Part shown: positions 34,641-44,042 of the stretch, piece by piece | Numbering within the stretch: position 1 is the first letter of the stretch | Layout of the letters: each line of letters starts with the position of its first letter | Assembly (NCBI GenBank): GCA_011800155.1 | Contig: CM022368.1 | Coordinates: 3,658,001 to 3,722,000, forward strand | DNA from: Flammulina velutipes | Taxonomy: Eukaryota; Basidiomycota; Agaricomycetes; Agaricales; Physalacriaceae | DNA length: 64,000 nt | Direction of reading: 5' to 3' | Translations under genes and position numbers: made by a program | Notes under the pieces: generated by a model | Databases searched by the model: none | What the model was told of the DNA's origin: nothing | The model's input: the letters and a program-made list of their open reading frames with translations, nothing else

Positions 34641-37240
34641 ATGCCAGCTGAGTAAGTTTACCTTTGTCTGAAGCTAATTAGATCCGTGTGTTCTGATCGT
34701 TCCGTGATTTCTAGGTCAGAAAGTCCACCATCACCGTCACCCTACATCACAGAGGTCAAGCCGTTCGTCCGATGCTGGGCCAAGGGCTCACGGCTCCTGT
34801 GGCTGGACAGCTACGTACAACCATACACTTCCGCTCGCAACCGTGGTACCCATCATGGCACTGAGTTCGCTGCCTGCGTGGTGAAAGAATATCTGGCAAA
34901 ATTTCCATGGTATCTCAAGATGGACGTAGAGCCCACCACCTCCACCATTTCCGAAGCGTCGCTACCGTTGGAGGTTCTCACTCTCAAGCAAGACGCGATT
35001 GAGCGCGTCCAATCAGTACGTTCGTTCTCCCTCGTTCACCGCCTGAGGCCTGACATATGCCTATAGTCTATCCCGAAGTGGCTCGCACACCGCTACAGCA
35101 AGGCCGACCCGATCACCAAAATGACGAAAAAACAAATCAGCTCCAACCCCATCGCCGCCCTGTTGGCCAAAGTCGGCGAGGTCAACGTCGAAGAAATTCA
35201 GCGTGCACGCACTCCTGCACAACTTTGGGCGAAAGAAAACAAAACAGCCGTGGACGCGGGCTTCAACCCCTGGTTCGCAAACAGTGGCTTAACGGCTAAA
35301 ACTCAGCGTCTAACCGCACGGCAAAATTGGGTCGATAAAATGTTTGGGAATTTGGACAAGGCGGAGCAGAAGCGTTGGCAAAAGGCAGCAGACGATGAGA
35401 AAGCAGTGCTGGCAAACGCGAAAGATATGGGAAAGGAGCCACTGCGTCTACTGGAGCCGGCAGAGTTGCAAAAGTACGTCTCTTCATTTCTTCAATGCCG
35501 TACACAGAAACTTATTCATTTGTAGGGCGTTGGATGGCATAGCTGGAACCCTTCAGCCGCTTCTCGACGGACTACATCAATGCCTCGGTGGAAACATCCA
35601 CTTTTTCTGGGCCGGACCCGAGCCCAGGAAAGGCGGACAAGTCAACGTCGTATCGTATGTTGATTCCGACTACTATGGATATTTTCTGTGCTAATTTTTA
35701 TTACAGGCTACATGTGGGCAACGACAAGTCGTCAAACCCCAAGCCTTTCGATTCTGCAAGTGGAGAGCGAGGGCAACAGCGCCGCAAGTACGCCGAAGCC
35801 GCAGTTGGAGAATTTGCCATGGAGTGTTTCAGTGCGTGCTTCTTTTTCTAATTATTCCTGCTGTTCTAATGTGTGATTCAAGGTCTCGAGGAGCAGGAGA
35901 GTCGTGCTCTCCCTGGTTACTCGATGCCACATTCTGCCCCGACGTTCATGCGTGAACCTATGCCGTGGAATCGGATTGGCAATCATAATTTAACAGTTAA
36001 TCTCAATCGTTCGACGCCACCTGCAGATATGCCGCCTTCGCATTCACCGCCTTCGCATTCACCACCTTCGCATTCACCACCTTCGCATACTCCACCTTCT
36101 GACAGCCCACCCCTCACTGAGTCTCCAAAGCCGACGCAAAGAACAAAGTCATCGGACGCTGCAACTACGACTACACGGAAGCGAAAAAGGGGCTCCAAGA
36201 ACAAGCCAACGTCGCGCAAGCAACTGCGCAAGGGAAATAGAGATGCGGAAGAAAGCGAAGAGGATGAGGACGAGGACGAGGGTAATGAGCGCACTGGTGA
36301 GAATCTGGGACGTGCTAGCACTCCCAGGTTAACGCGGTCGAGGGCAGTCCTAAACGACATCACCAACATTGCTCTCCCGGCCAGCAGCTCTCTTCCTTTC
36401 CCTCTCGACCCAGCTCTCATGGAGATGGAAATGTCAATCCCGACAAATGGACCACTGGACTCGCCAAGTGGTCCGGATACGCTATTGGCACGCCCTGGTA
36501 GTAACCTGCATCCGCCTTCATCTACTTCGCTTCCGCCGTCTCCTTCGCTTCCGCCATCTTCGTCGCTTCCGCCATCTTCGTCGCTTCCGCCATCTTCGTC
36601 GCCATCGCCATCGCCGCCATCGCCATCGCCATCGCCATCGCCTCCGTCGTCTTCAGTCCCATCGTTGACATCTGCCTCAATGCCAGGCGACCTGGCCAGC
36701 AAACTTCAAGACGCCCCCGATTGGCTTTCTGGCTCGACGGGAGTCCCGTGGCTAGAAGGTCTTGGGTTGGGCTCGGATTTTACACGAGTCATAGACGCCC
36801 TGATTGATTTGGAAGCGGTGCATGGCTTCTCGAAGAAGAAGCCATTGCCCTTTCCCAAATCGCGTCCCGCTGGTGTCCAATATTGGGCCCAGTGCGCCAG
36901 AGTACGCTATCCCGCCATCCCGGCGATGGCTGGTAATATCCGCAAGACGGCAAGCGACTTTTGGACGTGGTGGGCGAAGATTCAGCCCGCTTGGAGGAAC
37001 GTTAGCGCGACGGATGCGCCCTTCCGCACACAGCATCGCCCCCTAAATGCCGCGACGCAGGATTGGGGTGCCATGCAAACCAGTGGGTGTACAGGGCATT
37101 TCTCGACGCTCGCCGGTCTCGCATTCTGGGGACAGGCCTGCCGCGTCTCCTCCGAGTCGGTTCTTGCCCTAGGGGAGTGGCAAGCTGCTGTTGAGGACGT
37201 TGAATGGGCTCTCCGCGCGATGGCAGAGGCGATGATTTAA
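34641..37240 (+). CDS. HMG-like DNA-binding protein with C-terminal helical domain, element A
   Basis: Start ATG 34641 (MPAE, joined over an intron to SESPPSPSPYITEVKPFV). The N-terminal domain is Trp-rich (RCWAKGSRLLWLDSYVQPY; EYLAKFPWYLK). The second exon holds an HMG-like segment (ARTPAQLWAKENKTAVDAGF, then NWVDKMFGNLDKAEQKRWQK). Two further exons match the element B paralogue (AGTLQPLLDGLHQCLGGN; AEAAVGEFAMECF). A long region of Pro-Ser-His and Ser-Pro repeats, a KRKRGSKNK basic patch and an acidic run follow. The last ~170 residues form a helical domain with FWTWWAKIQPAWR and WQAAVEDVEWALRAM, also found in element B. The modules suggest a nuclear DNA-binding accessory protein of KDZ elements. 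The A base at 35414 differs silently from A2. Confidence 0.75.
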
Positions 37241-37468
37241 TTCAGTCGGACTGATTATATATTTCTTGTATCTTGGGCGGTTTATCATATTTTGTGTACT
37301 GTATTTCTTGCATCTTGGGCAGTTTATCATACCTTACTTCCTATTATTTGTTTGTAGCATCGACGTCTATTGAATCTTGTAGCCAGGTTGTGGCTGTACC
37401 CCAAATAACGCGTGACTTTTGGTTGAGATTTTGGGATTTGACTCATCGCGGGGTTGTTTGCTACTATA

Positions 37469-38366
37469 ATGGCTATCCACTGCGACAACTGTATGGGTGT
37501 CAGTTATTTTGACGGTATGTTTCGGTGATATTCTATATCTTCTGCAACTAAAGCTTTCTTTTAGAATGCGCGTGCCATTGCGATGATTGTTGTAAATATT
37601 TTATTGCCTCCGAATCACGGAAGTTTTATCTTTTCTCCATCTAGCCTTGACCTCATACTTTGTCGACGACAAATTCATCGTCCTTCAGGACGGATGTGTT
37701 GTGGTTTACGAGTGCTCGCGACAAGACGCGGAGGTGGAGAGAAGTGTGCGCCAGTGCTCGCTTTGCGGCTTGGATGACACCTGCTCCTGCGGCGACGATG
37801 AGGACGAGGAGACCGCAGAGACAAAAGACCAACAAGGTGCGTCGCTGTACTGACAGTCACGTCTTGACTGATTTCTGTTTCAGACTCTAACAAGGATGCT
37901 GACGGGAGCGACGAGAAAGCAGGCCACGCTGCCGATGAGCACGAGGTGGCTCCTCCAAGTGACGCCAACCAAGAGCAAGGAGCCCGTGAAGTCGATACTC
38001 ATCTCCACGAGCAAGGGAATGGCTATCCGAGTGATCATAGCCAGGAGCAAAAGATCGCCCATCCGCACGAGCAGGAGGGCGACGAGCAGGAGGACGAGCG
38101 AGAAGATGCGCCGTCTGACAATAGTAGCGGCAGTGCACTGGACAACGAAGGTACGTCCAACAAAGTCCTTACCCATCGTTGTAGAACTGATACCAGCTCT
38201 AGACGTTATCAACAGTGGTCTGCGCAACGGCCACTGTGAGGACTCGTCCTGCTGCAGTCTGAGCGAAATCCGTGCGTTCAATCTCTGCTTTTTCACAGGC
38301 TCAGCACTGATTCGTCGCCGTCTTAGTTCGCCACGGCCCGTCCAATTGCAACTGCTGCGTCTGTGA
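37469..38366 (+). CDS. Cysteine-rich protein of element A
   Basis: Five exons (37469-37514, 37565-37591, 37645-37836, 37884-38150, 38203-38366) give 696 nt, 231 residues, every junction in phase with GT-AG ends. The protein opens MAIHCDNCMGVSYFDECACH, then CDDC, followed by a beta-rich stretch (TSYFVDDKFIVLQDGCVVVY), ECSRQD, and a CSLCG..DTCSCG pair. The middle is acidic with His/Glu repeats; near the end lie CEDSSCCSLSE and basic residues. The paired Cys motifs look like one or two zinc-binding ribbons. I do not recognise the family. CxC-type cysteine clusters are typical of KDZ elements, so this may be an accessory DNA- or transposase-binding factor. It has no obvious counterpart in the visible part of element B. 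Confidence 0.6.
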
Positions 38367-38639
38367 GAGTAGGTACCGCTTTGCGCGTAATTACAACAAC
38401 ATCTGGCGTTAAAGTACATCTAAAAATACAAAGAATCGCTTTGATGTATGAGAGTATACTGAGTATAAGAGATCAACGGAATTTAGGTCAAGAAGGAGAG
38501 AGTCGGCTGTTTCGTGAGAGCGTCGATGCTCACTCCCAAGTATTAAGTATCAAATGCCGGGAAAAAGCTGTAGTAAAGAACGAAACAGAGCGTGCGCGCA
38601 CCACAAATTGGAATATGGTATTTATTGTAGGGAAACTTT

Positions 38640-38657
38640 TGCGCCACATTTGGCGCA
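38640..38657. promoter_or_regulatory. TGCGCCACATTTGGCGCA palindrome
   Basis: Imperfect palindrome of GCGCCA/TGGCGC half sites near the right end of element A1, matching half sites upstream of the transposase gene (30264-30279). Single half sites follow at about 38790. Possible binding site of an element-encoded protein. Confidence 0.45.
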
Positions 38658-38926
38658 CGCATTTGATACTTTTGCGTAACTAACCCCGGCTCACTGGTTA
38701 GGGCGGTAGGGAGCTGAACGTTGAATACAGGGTCGTTTCGCAGAGGGGAATATGTTTTTTCGTTTCGTGGAAGGGAATATGTTTTTTTTGCGCCACATAA
38801 CGATGGCGGTAAATGGTGGTCACTGGTTTAGACGGTATGGGAGCTGATCGTGTCGTTCGCTGAATGATAGCGCCATACGATGGCAAGGCGAAATGCTGGG
38901 CAGGAATGCTGGGCTACGGAATGCTA

Positions 38927-39030
38927 GCGGCAAACGCCGGAATAACATTTTGAGCGGCAAACGCCGGAATACCATTTGAGCGGCAAACGCCGGATGATAA
39001 TTTCAGCGGGCAAATACCGAAACGAATGTT
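38927..39030. repeat. 26-27 bp iteron-like array near the A1 right end
   Basis: Four units start at 38927, 38954, 38980 and 39006. The first three begin GCGGCAAACGCCGG and are followed by AATAACATTTTGA, AATACCATTTGA or ATGATAATTTCA. The fourth is degenerate (GCGGGCAAATACCG). The array ends about 160 bp from the element tip. Mirrored at 53291-53394. Confidence 0.85.
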
Positions 39031-39172
39031 TAATACACGATAACATGTAATAACCAAACAGTAAGTGGGTTGAGCACTTAAGGTAAACACACCCTAGGCT
39101 AGGGCTACATCTCAGTGGAAGGAACCCACAAATTTGGCAAAGGAGCCACCGGGCAGAACCACTACTTTGGGC

Positions 39173-39193
39173 CAAAAAGTACAGCCTGGCCTG
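39173..39193. repeat. Terminal inverted repeat of A1, right
   Basis: Its complement begins CAGGCCAGGCTGTA and matches 14 of 21 positions of the left tip at 26139. The same sequence opens copy A2 at 53128. Confidence 0.65.
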
Positions 39194-39200
39194 CTGGACC
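39194..39200. repeat. Target-site duplication of element A1, right (CTGGACC)
   Basis: Identical to 26132-26138 and directly follows the right tip of A1. Confidence 0.82.
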
Positions 39201-40223
39201 GGCAACTGCTACGTCTCCAGCGTGGCCGCCTAGCTACCCCACCCGGGTCTATCAATACCTACTGTCTTACGGTCTACCTTTCTCACCAGAAAATCTGCAG
39301 AACGCCCACGCCCGCCTTTCCGGGGCCCCGTCTCCCCCAATCCCTTCTGCGCAGCCCCCTTCAGCCTCTTTGACGTTGTCGGAGCCCCCAATACCCAGCT
39401 GGAGTTTCGATAGGCATTATTCGCAGCCCCCCTTGGACGAAGGACGACACCGTGCGGGGACAACACCACAACCTCCTCCAGCCGGAGAAGTTACGCCTGT
39501 GCCGGAGGCGTCGTCTGATGCTCGAAAGACGAAGCGGAAGAGACAGAAGACAGGTACTCTCCTCAGGAAGAAAAAAGCACTCACGGAGCAGGCACAACCA
39601 CCCTCCTCTAGAGAATCTACCCGCCGCTCCACTCACAGGCCCGGTGTCACCACTCAGGTAACCCTCCCGCCCGCTCTTCTTCGTGCCATCGAAGGAATGC
39701 GAACGGTCCTGATGGGTGAGTCCGAGACAGCGAACGCCTGGGATGATCTCGTCCAGAGGTTCCAAATGTTGGAAATAAAAATTGCTGCAGAAGATCCCAA
39801 TTACGCGGTTCGTCTCCGTTCACCGTCCTTTTGGGTTGGCAACTGATTCGTTGACGTCAGCGCCAACTGACTGCTTACGCCGAACGACCAACAGCACTTA
39901 TCAACTGGATCACTGCCGGATGCGATTTTTCTCAAGGTATTCTACTCCAGCCGGAGGATGTCCCCGCCTTCAAATCGCAGTGGATGAATTGGTGGGATGC
40001 TATCCAGCCTGATGTGCGGGAACGGGTCGAGGGAAAACTTCTGCCTATTACAGGCCGTCATGACGGACACGCTCTCTCAGATCTCCGTTGCGGTGGCGAA
40101 AACGGCTTGATAACACTCTTTTTGGGTTTGTTTCACTGGGGTTGTTCGGGAGAAGAATTGCTGGACTGGCACGACTCATTTGAGGACTTTTGTGCTTGCG
40201 TATACGCCCTCTCGTTGATATAG
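39194..40223 (+). pseudogene. HMG-like gene of element B, 3' part (C-terminal helical domain)
   Basis: The open frame continues that interrupted at 26138: ..YATG plus PATATSPAWPPSYPTRVYQY. It holds a Ser/Pro-rich linker, a basic patch (KTKRKRQKTGTLLRKKK), then an intron at 39808-39860 and the last exon to TAG 40223. The terminal domain (LINWITAGCDF, FKSQWMNWWDAIQPDVRERV, then GENGLITLFLGLFHWG) matches the C-terminal domain of the element A paralogue (FWTWWAKIQPAWR). In the present arrangement it has no start codon or N-terminal half of its own, so it is a fragment created by the A1 insertion. Read-through from A1 could in principle transcribe it. Confidence 0.75.
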
Positions 40224-40313
40224 TCAAATTCACCTCGTAGCGTACGGAAATGTAGTGCAAAAAGAATTTTTTGGGGCCATCACAAGGTTAGAGCCACGTT
40301 AAACAGTAAAGTG

Positions 40314-41462
40314 TCAAGACATTTGTGCTAGTAGAACAATACCCTCGCTTTCCAGGGCATCCCGATCCGCCTTGCGTAACAACGTCGACTCCATAAAACC
40401 TGTCATAACCACTCTCCGCCCCTCATACGGTGCACTGCAGTGTACAACGTAGCGCGCGCGGACTGCAAACAGCTGCCCCGGACCAATAGGGAACCTTTTG
40501 CCCAGCTGGGCCGAGCAAAAATCTCCTCCCACAAACTTCCCGGCTACGAAGAGCCAGGTCAAAAAAGCAGGATCGTCAGAGAAATCCAAGTGCCAGATTT
40601 CGCTTGACCCATCCTTGATGGCGATCGAACAAATGGCGGGACCGAGATCCAAGGCGGGCCGTAGAGTCCAGGCCTTCTTGATAGTAGAGTTTCGAAGAAG
40701 ACGTTGTCTAACTCTGAGAAACGTCAGCGAAGATGTTGCTGAGAGAGGGAGCAGTAGCTCACTTGAGCGCACGTTTCCACTGTTCGGGGAAATCGTAGGC
40801 GAGTCGGTTGTTGATTTTAGGGATGATGTTAATTTTTATGAACTGCAACAACTCGTCCATGGCTTTGATAGTGTGCGACGCCTGTTCACGGGATTCGCGC
40901 GTGACTTTCGCCCGTGCAGAGGTAAACTGCCAGACACCGAGATGCAAAGCTAACGTAGAAGAGCGCGGGTCGGCCTTCTTAGCGAAGTAGACGGGTGCGG
41001 TGTCTATAAAGGCATCGTACAACTCGACAAATCGAGCGGGAATCTTCTTGTCGTAGAGGCTGTCGTAGCGGCGCACCAGCACTAGCGGGGGTTTGACCAG
41101 CCCAGAGAGGCGATCCACCTCGTTCATCTCTGGGGTCAGAGAGAACGAGACCGTTGTAGCGTCGTCTTCCCAGGCTTTCGGCAGCTCGTGGGGCTCGACG
41201 CCAGGATACAGAGTTGCGACGGCGTCTCGGACCTTTCTTTGACACTTGACGCCACCGAGGAAATTAGACGGATGACTATCCACAGTGAACGCCACTGGGG
41301 AGACGGTCAATTGGGAGCTGTCAGCAATGGTCTCCACTGACCGGAATGCTCCTCAATGCGGGCGCGAGTGTATTCCAACCAACGTTTCGTCTTCGCGGGG
41401 CGCTTGCCTGGTCTGGATTTACTGTGTCTCGTCTTGCCTTGTCGATGGCGGGTGGTTGTCAT
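40314..41462 (-). CDS. TET/JBP-type 2-oxoglutarate/Fe(II) dioxygenase
   Basis: Three exons on the minus strand from ATG 41462 (MTTTRHRQGKTRHSKSRPGK) to the stop at 40314, about 344 residues. The N-terminus is strongly basic, suited to the nucleus and DNA. The core carries the iron-binding His-x-Asp in EIWHLDFSDD (about residue 253), a Gly-rich segment (FVAGKFVGGDF, LGKRF, GPGQLFAVRA), and the distal His followed by Gly-Arg-Arg in VVHCSAPYEGRRVVMTGF, where the Arg would hold 2-oxoglutarate. This order is that of the fungal TET/JBP family, which oxidises 5-methylcytosine in DNA to hydroxymethyl and higher forms. Such genes are known partners of KDZ transposons. It is head-to-head with the gene at 41890. 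All catalytic residues appear present, so activity is plausible. The exact substrate is inferred. Confidence 0.82.
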
Positions 41463-41612
41463 CCCTCTGTCGTTCGTCTGTAGAGTGAGCCTACAGTAGG
41501 CTTTAATAAATCAATGAAACTGACATTTTATTAATGACGGCCCCTGATCGGCACTCCCAAAGCTCGAAGTTTCGATCACTCTTGTCATTTACCAACATGT
41601 TCAATAGAGGTT

Positions 41613-41772
41613 GAGCTGACCATCGCGGTCTTGCTCGCCTCCGAAACTTTCCCCCACGTAGCAGCCCTACGAAGGACCCGTTCAGCGACGGTGTACGGTC
41701 GAGCAGACCATCGCGGTCTTGCTCACCTGGGGAACGTGGACGTCGGCAGAGCGGACCATCGTGGTCGGGCTC
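41613..41772. promoter_or_regulatory. Three 24-bp imperfect palindromes in the TET/JBP divergent promoter
   Basis: Copies at 41613-41636, 41701-41724 and 41749-41772 share the layout GAGC, two bases, GACC, ATCG(C/T), GGTC, two bases, GCTC, so outer GAGC/GCTC and inner GACC/GGTC half sites are inverted. They lie in the 427-bp gap between the TET/JBP gene and the plus-strand gene at 41890. A dimeric regulator or the transposase could bind here; that is inference. Confidence 0.6.
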
Positions 41773-41889
41773 AGCACGTACAGTCCAGCGTAATCCAACA
41801 CACCGTCGACACGTTCCGGAATACGTAGCCGTCACGGGTCCTTCAACCGACATCTATTTGATCCGCTCGTCCGTTCTCCTCTCTCCGCA

Positions 41890-42645
41890 ATGGCCATCTC
41901 GACCATCTCGTTGAGCGAACGGGACTTCACGCGCGAGCCATGGGACGCATATCCATGGCCTGGATTCGATTCCTTGGCCAACGACCTCGATATCGGGCGC
42001 TACTCGTTACCACCCGTGGGAGAGATGTCCGACCAGACTGCCCAATATCTGTGGGGTGCGTCATTCCGCTTACCTCCTCGTCTGGCTTCTAACACGACAG
42101 GTCCCTCTTTTAGAAGCACCCGTGGCGGTTACCAGGCGGGCTCAAGTCCTGAATATTTTTGTCAAATGGGCAGGTTTCTGCCCTTGCTTCAACAGGTACG
42201 TGGGCTTCGCCAGCGCCGGGTCCCTTACTCACAGAAATCCAGTGCGGCGAACAAAATTGCGTTAGGGCGAACTAGCATGCAGGCTCTTCAGGCGCAACTA
42301 AAGAGCCAAGGGTACCGTACCACATCACGGCTCCCGGATGACGAGATAGTGTTACTGGACGCGGACTTCGTTGGTGCGTGTTGGTCGACTGGATGTCATC
42401 GGACCGTCCTGACTTCCCACGCAGATAACTGGCGACACAACTTCTACGCCACGAATCCCCAATTGGAACAATGGAAGGCCAATCGTGTCCGCCTGGACGT
42501 CGGGGAACTCCGCTGCTCTTGCGCCCCCGCGGTGCGGAATCACCACATTATCCCGCCCTTCCAGTCCCCTGAGGGCTGGACCATCAGGCCTCAACCCGTG
42601 GCGGTCCCCTGGGAGGCCTTTTTCTGGCCCGATCCCGACGCTTAG
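41890..42645 (+). CDS. Cys/His-containing hypothetical protein of element B
   Basis: Three exons (41890-42055, 42114-42195, 42243-42645) give 651 nt, 216 residues in consistent phase. The N-terminus is acidic and aromatic (REPWDAYPWPGFDSLANDL), followed by VLNIFVKWAGFCPCFN, which has a CxC. The C-terminal half contains ACWSTGCHRTVLTSHADNWR and later GELRCSCAPAVRNHH. The order Cys-x4-Cys-His, His, Cys-x-Cys, His-His suggests one metal-binding site. I do not recognise the family. It shares a divergent promoter with the TET/JBP gene, so co-regulation is plausible. An unspliced frame also stays open through this region, so the intron choices rest on phase and splice signals. Confidence 0.55.
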   Translation: MAISTISLSERDFTREPWDAYPWPGFDSLANDLDIGRYSLPPVGEMSDQTAQYLWGASFRLPPRLASNTTGPSFRSTRGGYQAGSSPEYFCQMGRFLPLLQQVRGLRQRRVPYSQKSSAANKIALGRTSMQALQAQLKSQGYRTTSRLPDDEIVLLDADFVGACWSTGCHRTVLTSHADNWRHNFYATNPQLEQWKANRVRLDVGELRCSCAPAVRNHHIIPPFQSPEGWTIRPQPVAVPWEAFFWPDPDA

Positions 42646-42701
42646 ATACCGTAGACATTTTTCAACACCATCGCATTGCAATCCGCATTCACTTTCGCTA
42701 A

Positions 42702-43512
42702 CTACCACGGGGTCTCAGTACCCTCCCCCCAGACCTTCAAGCCCCAGCGCTTGGTACTAGGTTCTACAAGATGCTCTGTCTGCCGTGCTACCAAGACCGG
42801 ATAGTTCTCGAGATCGTCATTAAATACTTGGTCTGGCAGCGGAACAACCCTTATCGCGTCACGGTAGGCCTGAATGCGAGCGCGCGCTTGATCTCTCTGT
42901 ATGCGCCACCTGGCCTCTGCTTGCGTAAGGCTTGTGTTGGACGAACCGTATGGACACGTACCAGATTCGTTCCGACCACGGAAACCCAAGGCATACCTTG
43001 TCTCTACATCGCTCAGGCCGAAGGAATACGGTCCGGGCTGGTAGTTCTTCCCGCCTATCGCATAGGAGTAGAGAAGCATAATGAGAATCTGAATGAAAGG
43101 TAAACACTCCCGCCGCGCCGATGTCTCCAATCACTAACCTTGCGACGATACTGCAGGTCAATTTCATGAACGATTCCTGTAGGATAGTACCTTTCCACGT
43201 GAGCCAGTAGCTCACCGCAGAAGCTCTCGAGCAACTCGTTGGCGAACACACCGCCCGAGGATAAGGGGTTCTCCACTTCCTCTAGAACCAATCGGAGCTG
43301 GCTGGCCTGGCGCAAGAAGAGCATGTGGACGTCGGGAGTGATTTTGAGTTGCTAACTCGTGAGTCAGTACCTACCAGCCGCTTGTTGGTCGTCGAAGTGC
43401 TTACCCTATCCCCAATAAAGTTCCGGAGATTGTTATGTCCTACCCGAAAGATGCTGTATGCCTGCGGTACCAAGTCTTCAGGCGAGTCGTTTATCGCGGC
43501 CAGAGTAATCAT
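42702..43512 (-). CDS. Hypothetical protein of element B
   Basis: Exons 43405-43512, 43139-43351 and 42702-43088 (708 nt, 235 residues), all phase 0. It starts MITLAAINDSPEDLVPQAYS with IFRVGHNNLRNFIGDR, then HMLFLRQASQLRLVLEEVEN and a helix FANELLESFCGELLAHVERY. It ends in an Arg/Gln-rich coiled segment (AEARWRIQRDQARARIQAYR) and KVWGEGTETPW. No family was recognised and no catalytic motif is evident. It is convergent with the Cys/His gene (about 56 bp apart) and divergent from the gene at 44043, with tandem repeats between. It is likely cargo of the KDZ-TET element. Confidence 0.55.
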
Positions 43513-43607
43513 CGGGCGCCAACAGACTCCCAACACGAGCCCGGTCTTTTAACCTAACGCAGCTCCAGCAAGAAACCTTGTTAAAAGAAAAGAGTGCACT
43601 AGTGAGT

Positions 43608-43912
43608 GGTTATATGCATCTAATGCACGGAGTTTATACCCTCACTTCACAGAGTCCGTCCTGCAGGATACATTCTTAGCGGGAGAGCACCCGTGCCTGT
43701 TGATGGTTATATGCATCTAACGCACGGAGTTGGGGACGTGGAGACGACAGTGAGTGTCGAATATACGTCTCTCTACGTGCCTCTTCAAGGTTATATACGT
43801 TTACTGCACGGAGTTTATACCGTCACTTTGCAGAGTCTGTCCAGCAGGATAGATTCTTAGCGGAAGAACACCGGTGCCTGTTCGTGGTTGTATACATTTA
43901 TTGCACGGAGTT
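43608..43912. repeat. Tandem repeat block in the 43512/44043 divergent promoter
   Basis: Four copies of a 27-bp motif beginning GGTTATATGCATCTAATGCA and ending CGGAGTT occur at 43608-43634, 43705-43731, 43789-43815 and 43886-43912 (steps of 97, 84 and 97). Copies 1 and 3 are each followed by a second shared block (TTTATACC.TCACTT.CAGAGT through CACC.GTGCCTGTT). A two-unit, ~181-bp higher-order repeat is therefore present. It lies directly upstream of two divergent genes. Confidence 0.8.
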
Positions 43913-44042
43913 GACTTTTTGACATCCTCACACAGTGTATTTTAACCACGACGTTGAACAAACTGGGAGGTACCTTATGTGTAAATTTGTTCTATAAAGG
44001 TCAGTCACCCGCATTCTTCACTGTTCCCCCATCAGCTTCACC

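Larger units (their letters stand above)
26139..39193. mobile_element. KDZ transposon A, copy A1 (13,055 bp)
   Basis: The boundaries come from three independent signs. There is a 7-bp duplication, CTGGACC. The ends are imperfect inverted repeats: 26139 onward begins CAACCCTTGCTGTA, and the complement of the right end begins CAGGCCAGGCTGTA, with 14 of the first 21 bases matching. The identity with copy A2 also stops exactly at 39193/53128. The element holds six genes: KDZ transposase (26489-30200, minus), small gene (30542-31039, minus), acidic gene (31222-32925, minus), basic coiled gene (33275-34172, minus), HMG-like gene (34641-37240, plus) and Cys-rich gene (37469-38366, plus). It also has subterminal repeats at both ends. 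Its transposase looks intact, so the element may be autonomous. It sits within the coding sequence of the HMG-like gene of element B. Confidence 0.85.
28321..39193. repeat. Left arm of a >=10.9 kb inverted repeat
   Basis: Every long frame here recurs in 53128-64000 on the other strand with coordinates summing to 92321, so no indel separates the arms. The only difference I found is A at 35414 against the equivalent of G at 56907 (synonymous in the HMG-like gene). The arm is part of element A1. Its partner is cut by the window end, so pairing can be followed only to 28321. Confidence 0.93.

Noticed and set aside
35983..36702. 239-residue Gly/Asp-rich frame opposite the HMG-like gene (and its mirror 55619-56338)
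   Set aside because: Antisense of Pro/Ser repeats; no start context or motif of its own.
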